64,000 nucleotides of DNA from Cardinalis cardinalis (taxonomy: Eukaryota; Chordata; Aves; Passeriformes; Cardinalidae), in NCBI GenBank assembly GCA_014549065.1, contig JACDOX010000008.1:5444997-5508996 (forward strand). Reading direction: 5' to 3'. The position numbers and the translations under genes were made by a program. Each line of letters starts with the position of its first letter. Position 1 is the stretch's first letter. The notes beneath the pieces are model-generated. The model was given only the letters and a program-made list of their open reading frames with translations, searched no databases and was not told the DNA's origin. Below, one piece after another: positions 50,834 through 62,800 of the stretch.

Positions 50834-53800
50834 GCAAGTACAGGCCTTGTGCTTACATGAGCTAAGCCGATGGGTCTTATGCCTAATTAAATGTGCAGAA
50901 TGGTGACTTTCTAGAACCGAGAGGGTTGCCACCTGAAGATCTAGTAGACAGTACTTCTGGTACATCTGTCATCCCTACCGGGAGTGGAATTGTGCTGATT
51001 CCTGGAAGTTTATTGTGTGTTCACTACTGTACAATGGTTTTAAACTGAGACGCAATTCCATGAGCCAGTCCTTTCAGCTATGCATTATCCATAAACCTTT
51101 CATCAATATGCAAAGATGGTTCAGGGAAGGAAAATATAATTACTTAATTCTACCTGCCTGTTTATTTTAAGCTTGAGTCCACTGGTGTAAAATCTGTCAT
51201 TAAAGGATCTTCCTGAATGTTTGAAAGCGTGGTAAGTAATGTAATATCACATCTAACAGATGAGGAAAATGAAACAAGGTCTCAGGAATTATACCTGCCT
51301 TGAAAACTGATCCTTTCAGAAAACACGTTTTATATTTTATAACTTACAGTTGCCTATATTTGAGCTATTTTTATGGTTGCTTTTTCATTCCCCTGTTCTT
51401 TCCTTAGTGCCTCTTGCAGCGCTAAAAGATGCTAATGCTTTGCTTTAATATAGCAAGCTTTTTTTTTTTTTTAACCTATTTTTAGGAAAAGAGACACACG
51501 TATGGATTGCCACACTAGTTGTACTTGTGTAAGAAAACTTAGAGATGCAAATGGACACTGCTTCAATGAGCAGAATTAAAAGAGTTTTCTTACAGAGCTT
51601 TAAAGTTAAGTGCTTGGATGTGATCTGGGGTGTTTTTCCCCTGGTATACCTGTTGTGTCCTTTAACTGTTTTCAAAGTTGTATAATCAAACGCAGTAGAA
51701 CTGGTATTAGAAATAGAGTGTCTCTGTCGTTTTCTTTTCAATAAATTATGGCTTTTGTAAAACAGCTTCACCTACTGCTTTTAAGATGACATGTAATAAG
51801 TAAGAATTGTACAGGTGATTCAGAAAACATCCTAGTGGAAATTTGCTCATGAATATTGAATATGCTCATGTTATATTAGTTTGAAAAAAGGAAAGCTGCA
51901 GTTACCCCCAGTAATGTTTGTTAGAAAAGCAGAGGCTTTTCTTGGAATTTTCCTGAATGTTTGAAAGCATGGTAAGTAAACTTTTAAACTTTTGTTTATT
52001 TTGNGTGTTTCTAAACCTCATCAGTGAAATTCTTGTTATGGAGAGAANGGCAAAACATTTCTGACCTGCCATCAGTGTTTTACCTACACTATCTCTCATT
52101 TTGTGCTGTGAAGACTTGCATGCTTTCAGGAGTGGGCTGTTTGTTTAATGTACAATTGCCCAGTTAATCTTTTACTAAAAAAAGTTAGAGGCACTTGCAG
52201 AATCAACAGCAACTTCTAATGTATTAGCAAGTAATTTAAGGCTGGTATCAGTAATGTTCTTGAGAAATTTTTACGCTTAATATTTTTCACTGTTTTATTT
52301 TCATAGTTTAATGTATGGTGATATGCAGAATATGCTATCAGAGCACTGCATAATGGTACTCCATTGATGTCAGTAACAATCTGCTTTCTAGTCTCTTTGT
52401 GGGAAAGATGTGTGGGGCAATTGTGAGCCTATCTTGAAAGCAATGCTATTTTTTTAGTCTGGAACAAGAAGAGCCACAGACCCCTGTGAATGCAGGTCCC
52501 AGCAGCAATGAGGATCCTTCTTCATCCAGTTCAACGCAGAGCTCTGTAGCACCAGGTAAGAGATGGTGTTTATAGGTCAAAAGTCANTTCCTATGTGCTG
52601 ATTGTATGAAAAAAGTAGTAGTAGCTGCATTAATAGTCTGGTCTGACAGGAACCATACAAACAGTAAAGTTTGTGGAGAAAAGTAGCATCAGGTGATACA
52701 AAAAGATGTAGTAAGTAAGGATCTAGAGAACAGAGCCAAATGACTTTCAGGCCCACAAGTGCTTCTCGTTTTTGAAAACTTGTGTGCTTAGCCAAGTTGA
52801 TATAAACTGAAAAAATGCAATTCTTTTTCCCTCCAGAAATGCTGCTTTAGGAAGAAAATGAACTACTAAGGAAGCAAATAAAATAAGAGAGTATATAAAA
52901 AATTATAGCTTGTGTTCAGTTACTCAGTCTTTTGAAAGGCGCAAGAATCCACCACTTTGTGGGGTGTCTNTTGTGTGGTGTGTCTCTTTATGCCTTCAGT
53001 GTACTTTGTAGTCTGTAATAAATAGACTCTGGCTAAATACTTGTTCATTTACAACAAATGATGAAGTAGCAGTGCTGTTGAGAANGATGTCCTGTTTACA
53101 TTCTGGTTTCCTGACTCATTAAACAATGCTAGCAAAAACTAAGCCAGTGTGAACTTACATTTCTGTACAACAGGAGAGTCCTGGTACAACACTTGAGTTT
53201 AAAGAGATGGTTTTTGTATATGACTGTTTTGTGTTATGAACATGCTAGGAGATGTATCCTGCAAGACATTTATTCCTGTGTAGTTACTGTGTAACTACTT
53301 AATGTAGTGTGCTTTTATAAACTTTACTGATTCATTGATTAACTTATGTTCACTTACCTGAAAAAGTCTTGGTCAGTTGTGGCTAAGCTGAAACCTAAAA
53401 GATGCAGACAAGGAGCTGAAGGGTAAGCAGCTGCAAAAAGAGGATACTTAAAATGAAATTTCTGGTAGTAAAAAAAGTTTTAAATAAAAACTCTTGAAAT
53501 GAAATGTTAACAATTGCCTCTGAATAAATTTCTTTGTCTTGAGACAATCTGTCAAAGTATTTTAAATGTCATAGNATTTTACTTGTCTGCCTCTGCATTC
53601 ACACAGACAGTGAAGCACTAAAATTGAGTGTTTCTCGTCCCAATTTATCTTTGGAAGGAGCCAAATGTACTCTTGATTTTATCTAAATCTCTCCTATGTG
53701 CTGAAGAAAAAGTGTCTTGTTCNGGGAAGTGAATCACTTTGTTTGAGTTTATTTGATACCTCATTGTCATTTTTTTTGCTGTCCTTCCAAAGCATTTTAC

Positions 53801-56800
53801 TAAGATTGTCCCCTCGTGATTTATTTATGACAAAAGACCATTTTTGTTCTGCAACAAAACCTTTCTTTTGTGCTTTTCTGATTGGTCTGAATTTCCTCTT
53901 TATCAGTGGTGACGTGCCTTCAGTAGCTGTGTAAGAGCAGTGCATTTGAACACTACAAATAACCTCGTTTTTTCTCCTGTAATTTACTCGTCTGTTCCCA
54001 CTCTGTGCATCATGCTTGGGACATGTGGGAGCTACAGCTTTGGGTCTCACAACTCTCACATTCACATGAAGACATGGAATATCAAAGAGCAATAAACAAA
54101 CTTAGCTATCCATCTGATTTTGCCACTTTTTCTCCCCCATGTCTCCCCCACTGAAGAACTGCCAGGATTTTATTATGACCCAGAAAAGAACCGCTATTTT
54201 CGCCTACTGCCTGGGCATAATAACCACAACCCACTCACCAAGGACAGCATTCAGCACAAGGCAATGGAGTGCAAAAGACTGAAACTCTTAGAAGAGGAAG
54301 AAAAACAGCATCAGGTATGTTTTGAAAAAGATTGCAATTAGGCTTTATTGTACTCTGGCCCAGGACAGATTATAAATGAAAGTCTTCAAGTTCAGACAAT
54401 TAAATTTCTTTTTCTGCTAAGAATGAAGTCCTTGAAGCCTTTTGTTTGGCTCTTCCACACAGGAATGAAGTCAAGTCATTACAAACAAAAAGATCTATAA
54501 AGACAGAAGAACTGTGCTTGGAATTGCAGGGAGTTGCAGTTGTCCCTACAGTTACACTTGAGTCGGGATATTGGATGCCAGGTTTCAGGTTCCTGCCTTG
54601 AATTGGCAAAGNGGGGTCTTGATTTAAAGTTTATCACATTTTTAATAAATTTATTTGTCATATTCCTGGACCTTGAAGAAACAATACTAATCATAGTTGG
54701 TGGAAAGCTTTTTCTTGAAGAACTTTTTTTGACAGTTAAAATCAAGGCAGGTCTTATGTTTATGTCTGGAAAGCCTGTGTGCTTTTCTTCATAAAGTGTT
54801 ACAGTGAAATTAATGCTGATGCTGCATGTTTGTAATGTGGGTAAAATATCTAACNAGGATGCTTTTTCATTACCTGAAAAACATGTCTTATAACTTTACA
54901 AATAACAGCTCAGCTTTTATGCTATCATTTGGAAGAAGTGAACAGTGTTCTTTTTCTTAAGCAATGAAGTTCTCCAACTAGGTCTTGAGTCTTCAGTGTA
55001 AAGAACATTTTGACTCTCAAACACTTGCTTTGTCTGACCATTACCAAAAAGATTTCTTACTCCGTAATTCTGCTAAATACTCTATCCCTTGGTCTCCTCA
55101 GAAGGTGTTTGCATTAAATTCTAGAAGGTTTGTAAATCGTGGAATGGAATCACAGAATGACTTTGGTTGGAAAGGACCTTAAAGATCATCTAGTGCCAGC
55201 CCCAGTGCTGTGGGGGGAATGNAAATGGAAAAGCAGTTTAGTACAACAGTAAGACTGCATGTTTAATATCAGTCTCATTGTGATAAAATATTTTGCTGTA
55301 TAAGAAAAATTTGAGGTGTTGTCATGAAACCAGAAGGTGATTTTACACCTCCAGGTGGTACTGCTGATTACGTAGAGTGAAGACAATGGCTGTTGGGGTT
55401 TCATATTTTTTCTCCAGGTTCTGTATTTACAGAAGCACTCCACATCTCACAGGAGTATATTCTTGTCTACTTACTGTGGTAGATCGGGGAGATGGTGCTG
55501 TAATGTGTTTTATATGTTCTGAAAATTTTAATGTGTATAGGCTAGAAGAAAGTTTCCTAAACATCCCAAACATCAAAGACCCACAGCCATGTTTGAATCT
55601 TAAGCCAGTAAATAACTGAGTACAGTTCCATGTTACTCTCTTACAGAAAACAACAAGGGCTGGACTGAACTCATCTGTGCTGTTACAGAAAAGGCAGCTG
55701 GGGTCGCTCACCCCCACAAGTTATTGCAGGTACAGTGATTTGATTTGTCTTCTGTTTGCAGTGCCAAGTTCTGCTGTTAGTGGAACTGTTTCTGTTAGGT
55801 TTTCTTGCATTTCTTACTGTTTCATTGGGATGAGGAGGAACAAATTACTTAAAGCCAGGAAAAAGGTTATATTCTGTAATAATCAGATTACTAAAATGTT
55901 GAGAATTCAAATGAGGAAGTTGTTTCCCAATTTTACTTCAAAAGAAGTTCATTTTATGTATGTATATTGATATGCTGTTTTGTCACATTGTACTTTATGA
56001 GTATAGCACAGCTTTTTTAGGGTTAGTCCTTTCAACAGACATGACCATTCCCTTGCCCCCCATGAGAACAGCAGAAGGCAAGTTAAGTTAGTGACTTGCT
56101 GTTCTAAACTAAAGATGTGCTGGGGTTCAAAACAGTGGGATGAAATTCCATGCATGTGGAAGATGCACATATTCATAGGTTATGCAAGTTAAATTTCAGC
56201 ATGCTAGTTATTCAGGCATTTTCTCTTCAGTGATTGAGAAGCATTCTATATCCTGGCCAGAATTCTTTTCATATGCATTAAATTTAGGCTTACCTGATTT
56301 CTCCTCTCTTCAACCCCCTCACCCTCCTACCTGCTTTTGCAGGCTAGTCCATGAACTAAAAGTGAACTGCATGCAGAGGAGGAAGATAGAAATTCACAGT
56401 CCGGATTCCTCGGTTGCTGGAACCAACAATTTTAAAATCATTGTGGTATGTTATGAGAAATGTTAAGTCTTTAAGATAAAGAGAGCCTGTCTTCAGTTAA
56501 AATTGAGGCTCTTGTAATCGAATCACACGGGTCAAATGTAGCTTTTAAAGGTATGTTATTCCTTCTCTGTCAGTTCTCAAAATCTGTGCTCAGTAACTTT
56601 AACAGGTAGGGAGAGGCTATTTCTTTCCTACAAAGGAAAATTATAAAAAAGGTGGGATATGAAAGCATTTTTTGTTGGTTGTTTTTTGGTTTTTTTAATC
56701 TGATCAACATGTTCTCTCGGAAGTAAGTAGAAGTTAAGTGGATCATTACTGTGGAGCTGGGAGGAGGAGTGGAGAGGATCAAGAAGAAAAAATGAAAGAG

Positions 56801-59800
56801 GAGAATTTTGGGAGTGGCAAAGCCTGTGGTTCACAGAATCTAAGTAAACATCAGTAATCACTTTACATTTCATGATCTTTCATAGACTATATAGGAAGCT
56901 CTCCAGGACCAGCTCCTGGCCTTGTAAACAGAGCACTGCATAGATAGCTGAAGCCCGAAGGGACTCAGAAACAGTGTAAGTGTATAGAATTGTTAACATT
57001 GGAAAGATCATTTATTGTAAGCCAAGGACTGAATCCTTTTCTTATCCCTGTTTTTTCCCTGCATGCATTTAAAAGGAGTTGGCCACTGATTTTAGAGGTG
57101 AATGGAAAGCAGATGGTGTTAAAGGGATCAGAATTAATGTGTTGTTTCATTTTAGACTTCATGCAACTCCTCAAGCTGTTTTTCCTGTAAGTTTCCAGTG
57201 AGTGTGACCTGTAAGCTTTTATTTTACAGGCAGATGTTGCTTGTGAACGAATATTCACTGTGAACGATGTAGAGCATGGAGGATGTAAATACGGTATCAT
57301 CAATCTCAGCGGTTTGGGGAAGGAGTCTCTCACTGTGGAGATGTATGACAACCTCTACTTCACAAACCGCAAAGTACTGCCTTCTGTTCCTCCTTCCTTT
57401 GGTGGTTGCTTTCTCAGAACGCTGTTCTTGGGAGGTTCAGGTGGAAGTGCCATGAGGGTTTGGGAAGGGGCTAGGAGAAGAGAATGGAAGAATCTAGAGA
57501 TGTGAAACTTGGGTAAATACAGAACCACAGTAAACCTGAAAGCGCTCAGTACCAGTAATAGTTGTCAGGAATGTTACACTACAATTGGAATGGAGGACTC
57601 CATAGAAGTACCAGCTTCCAAGGATAGTGATTACTTTAGACTTCCACTGTAGTTAGCAAAACTGAAGTTTGGCTATCAAAACTACCAAGATTTGCATGCT
57701 TCTTTCTTAAAAATAATTTTGGGAAACTGTGTTTATCCTTAAAGTTTTCCCTTAAGCTGTGTTTATCGTCCTTTAAATATGAGGCGTATTTAAAACAGGT
57801 TTTCATGATTTCTTCATGTTCAGGTTCTTTCAGGGGTGGTCTCTTGAATAAGATGTACTTGGTGCCTTAGTCTGTGTTTGGTCAGACTTCTTAATGCTGT
57901 TCTGTTGTTATGAGTATGAAGCTGAAATGCTTGTGCCCCATTACTGAGTTACTTAGTGGGCTGAGGAGTTGTGCCCAGTGCCTGATTTTATGTCATTTTT
58001 GCATGGAAACAATCTTTCCTTAATTGAATTACAGATCACAAAAATAGTATGTCTTCTTCTCTCTGAAGGTGAACTCTGTGTGCTGGGCATCACTGACTCA
58101 TCCAGATTCTCATGTTTTATATCCTTTGAAAAAAAATCAGAATTGTCATTCAGGTTTTACAAGTCTGCATCATGCTTCACAGAAAAACCAATTTAAGCAA
58201 TACCTCTTCTGTAGTTCCCCCAGAAGATAAGTTTTCTGGAAAACAGCAGAAATAAAGAAAATCAAGATATGTTGGAATTTCTGAGGCAGATGTATGGTTC
58301 TGTTACAGATAAATGTAGAATTGTTCCCATGTTAATGTTAAATGAAAGACCATGTTTTTTGCCATGGAGAATTCCTACTTCATTAACAGTGTATGTAAAT
58401 GCCATATCCAAAATTATCTGATGTTTGGAAATTGGCTGAGGCAAAAGAACAGGAGCAGAGGGTTAAGGCAACAACCTTTTCCTGAAGTGAACCTTTTTGA
58501 AAGTGGGATGGTTCATTTGTGTTTAAAACCGTCCCTGTATTGGTAGGGGTGAGAGGAGAATGGGAGCAATTCAGTAGCATCACCTGCAACTTTCAGAGCA
58601 TGTTCTGCAGGTCTGACTTGAAGAGTCAGATAGATACAGTAGAGGAAGCAGTAATGAACAGTGCAGAGCCCAGAAGAGTAGGGAAAAAAACCTGAATTCT
58701 GACATAGGACATGGCAGACAACAGGTGTGTTATAAAGTGCCAAAGAAATTACACGGAAAAGTATGGAATGGCCTGTGTGAAAAGCCAGGCAATTCCAGAC
58801 CAGCCCATCAGGGGCAGGAGCTCACCAGGTGCGCACACAGCTGGGGATCTGTTCAGGATCACTTGGTTTGGTGGGTTTGTGTTTTCCCCTAGTTGAGTTA
58901 NAGATTTACCCCACTGAACTTGAAATGCAGCTTTCAAATTCTATTTGTACCTGGTATAGTCTTCATAAAATATTTAAGTGTAATCTCAAGTGAATTTTCC
59001 TTGCCTCCCATTTTTCCAATTAACCTCCATAAAAACCAGATCTATATTAATGCAGTGTCATCAACATGAAAAAGTGAGAATGATCTATATAGGCCATGCT
59101 TATTTTTTATTTTTCCTATCAGTAGTAAGATACAACAGTATTGTCTTATCTTTCTGGTAGTGAAAATACACAAGCAAGAATTTGAGTTCTTTCTAGCTCA
59201 TTCCTTTGAAAGAAGTGAGGTGTCACAGCTTAGTTGTAAACTGTAAAGCACATCAGAGGTCTTGAGGAAAAGTGTTGTGAGCTGTAGCTGTGTCAGGGCA
59301 TCTTGCTTTTCCCATTTATAAACATTAGGCAGCCTGTTCTGTTCTAGGGAGAAATCAGTTTTCCTTAACTCACTTCAGCAAGCTGTGTCTCATGGGAATT
59401 GCAGAAACACCAGGCTGTGCCAGTCTGCTTCCAGCATCATTGTTCAGCAGCACTAACCCAGGTAGGGTGTTTCTGTTGGATTTTTGTCTCCAAGTTTTGG
59501 TAGCAATTATATGAAAAGAGCACAAATGAAAGGTTATTTTAGCATTCTTTTTCAGTAGTTAGTGAGACTGTTGTATTCCTGTAAGACTAAAACAGCTTAA
59601 AAAGGGAAATGTTGATGAAAGAATTTGAGACTTAATTAACCAGCAATATTCAGAGCCTTAGTTTATTTTTAGCTGCTGCAGTACTTGGGCAGGAGAACAC
59701 CTCACTTGTAAAGTAAACACTTGAGATTTTTCATGAGAAGCTTGGCCTGTAATTAATATGCAGAGGCTGCACACAGCAAATACTCACATTTCCTTATAGA

Positions 59801-62800
59801 ATGTCCAGAGTCACTGCAGAATCCCTTCTCATAGCAGCTGCTCAGGAATGCTCAGTGCATAAATCAGAGGTGCAAAGCTGGTAAATATCTTGGCCCAGAG
59901 CTCCTTGTACAAGCTCCAGCTGTATGGAAAGTTGACTGACTGGGAGAGTACCATGTCCTAAGTCTGGCTATAGCTGATCTGTTCTGTTGAATGTTCTTGG
60001 GGGCAGGACTTAATTAATTGGACCTTCTTGATAGATGTTAGAACCATGCTTCTTCAAGTCACAGAGTGCAGTGCTCTAATCTAGCTTCCATTCAGACATG
60101 ATCAGTTAAGTTTATACAGAGGAAATCTGTGATAGATAAAAGTAATGGACTAATTTTAAAAATTTAAGGTCTTACAATATATGCAGCCATTAAAAAAATT
60201 TGCATAGAGTCAGCATGAACTTGAATGAAGAGTCACTGAGGGTGGATGGCTACTAGGCCAGCATACCAAATTGCTCTGTGGAAGATTTTAAGCCCTTCAC
60301 CATAATTAGCTGCTGTTAAGTTCCANCAAAGTCCTCTTGTCTAGTATATCATATTGACTGTTCAGGTATTTCCAGATTTGATTCCCTTCACTCTCCTAAA
60401 GAGGTGGTTTGTGGGAGCCTTGCTGAGTAGATGCCAGGAGAAAAGTAGAACTTAGCCTGTCTAAAACTATGTTATCCATCCATTCTTGTTCATGTCACCT
60501 GTGCTACATGACAGATGTACGTGAAGGAAGTGCCATGAAGGATGTGAAAACTCAGGATGTAGTCTGCTAATTGGCATAAATTCTGTGCAGGGGCTGCATG
60601 AGTAAGAGTCAAATCTAGGGTTTTATTACTTAATCATTTTTTTTTAAAAAAGCAGGCATAGTACAGGTTAGGCTTTGGCTAATCTATAGTTTATAAAGTA
60701 AATGTTTTGTATTCCTAGCCCACTCATCTTTTAAAAATGGCTTACTCAGTGCTATAAGGNGAGTGTTGCTTTTCTCTTTCCTGCCATGGTGAGCCCTCTG
60801 ACTACTGAATAAATTTCACAGTCTCTCAATATCATCTATTAACATAGACTGTAGGAGTCCCACTTACAGTCATGAACTTTGATTTCTGTTTCCTTGTCTC
60901 AAGTACCAAAAGGACACTAATTGGGTAACACTTCCTCTGCTTCAGACTGAAATGTTACAGGAATTGTGGCAATCTAAGAACCTTTCTGAGTTACCATCCT
61001 GTCCTAACATTTTATGAACACTTCATGTGTTGCTCCTGTGTTCTAGGAGATCGACCTGGAATGCTGTGCAGTTTCAAGATATCCACTGCCTGGTCCTGCG
61101 CTTGGTGCCTGAATCCCCAAGCAGACAACTGCTTTAGCACAGGTGATCTATCTGCAAGGCTAGCAACCCCCTCTGTCTCAGTGGGAAAGACTTCTTCCAT
61201 TCATCTCCCAGTGGTACACAAATTACAGCTAAACTAATATCTGTCTTCCTTAGGCCTGACACGACGAGTTCTTGTGACCAATGTAGTGACAGGGCATCGT
61301 CAGACATTTGGAACCAGTAGTGATGTGCTGGCACAGCAGTTTGCCACTCAGGTAGGGAGAACCAGACACCATTTTTTCAGAGCACTTCCTCATTGGTGGG
61401 CTCTTTATTCTCTTTGGGGCAGGATTCCTCATGCTGTACGTAAGGTTGTGGTGACAGCTGCTGTTGGGTGGCTGTTCCACAGCAGAGCTGATGGGGTCTG
61501 ATGCTCACACACAATTGAATAGCAACAAAAATATTATCTGATTTCAAACTGTGGCAACAGGGGCAATTTTTGTTAAGATTACAGAGGTTTAAAGACAAGG
61601 AAGTACAAAGAGCACAGTAATAACATGTAAAATTGTTTTGGTTTTGGCAAATAACCTCATTCTAGTAACACTCAGTGTATTGCCTCCATCAAGAAGGAGA
61701 AAGTCCCTATAAAATATTAATGGACTTGTTCACAAAGAATTAGAATGATAAAATATGAGGAATATGAGAATTCCAGTTTCTGTTTTGCTGTTATGTTAGA
61801 CTGAGTTCCTGCTTACCTAGGCGAACTTTTACAGCTAAAGTAAATAGCTGAGGTTTGAATGGAGCTTAATGAATTTGCTGAAAAATGCTTTAGTGTGTAA
61901 TTAAAATTCTGCTTCTTAATGCATCTGTTAAAATAATTTGACAACTAGACTGTAGAGCTCAAAAGCATGACAGAGGCTCTGTCTGTGTAACTTGTAAGAC
62001 CCTTGCAGATGTTACACAGTATGCTCCTTTCTCTGGGATTCCCCCAGACCCCAGTGCTGTACAATGGCTGCCGTTCGGGTGAGATTTTCAGCATTGACGT
62101 ACGCCAACGTAACCGCAAGGGGCAGAGCTGGAAAGCAATTCGTCTCTTCCATGGCTCAGCAGTTACATCTATTCACCTTATGGAGGCTGAACATTATCTG
62201 ATGGCAGCAGATATGGCTGGAAAGGTATGCTTTTGTTGTGTTTAGGATATTCTGTTCCTTTCAGTATCTGGGAATTTACAGGTACTTATCCCAGTCCCAA
62301 GGACAGATGTCTGCTCTTAGTATGTAGTATGGAACTGGATGGTAGTTCCATTTATGGGTCTTCTTCCAGAGCCTGTTATTTATCACAGAATGATTTGGGT
62401 TGGATGGAAACTTAAAGATCATCTGGTTCCAGCCCCCTGTCATAGGCAGGGACACCTTCTGTTAGACCTTCATCCAACCTGGCCTTGAACACTTCCAGAG
62501 ATGGGGCATCCACAACTTCTCTGGGCAGCTTGTTTTAGTCACTCACCACCTTCACATTAAAGAGCTTATTTAATCTGAACCGACCCTTCTCTGTTTAAAG
62601 CCATTCCCCCTTGTCCCATCCCTACATATCCTTATAATTGACCCTCTCTGGCTCTCTTGNAGCCTCCTTCAGGAGGAGGCTGCTTTTGCAGGCTGAATTC
62701 TCTCAGCCTGTCTCCGCAAGAGAGGTCCTCTAGCCCTCTGATCATCTTCATGGCCCTCCTCTGGGCATGCTTCAACACATCCTACCTTAGTGTGCTCTCT

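Noticed and set aside
58114..58118. Ordinary GT donor (CAT|GTTTTATAT) for DCAF4 coding exon 7
   Set aside because: It has a poor donor consensus and would delete two conserved residues, while the U12 donor and branch site fit far better.
59370..59374. Canonical AC acceptor for an AT-AC intron in DCAF4
   Set aside because: The AC is only a few bases after the branch site and would shift the reading frame.
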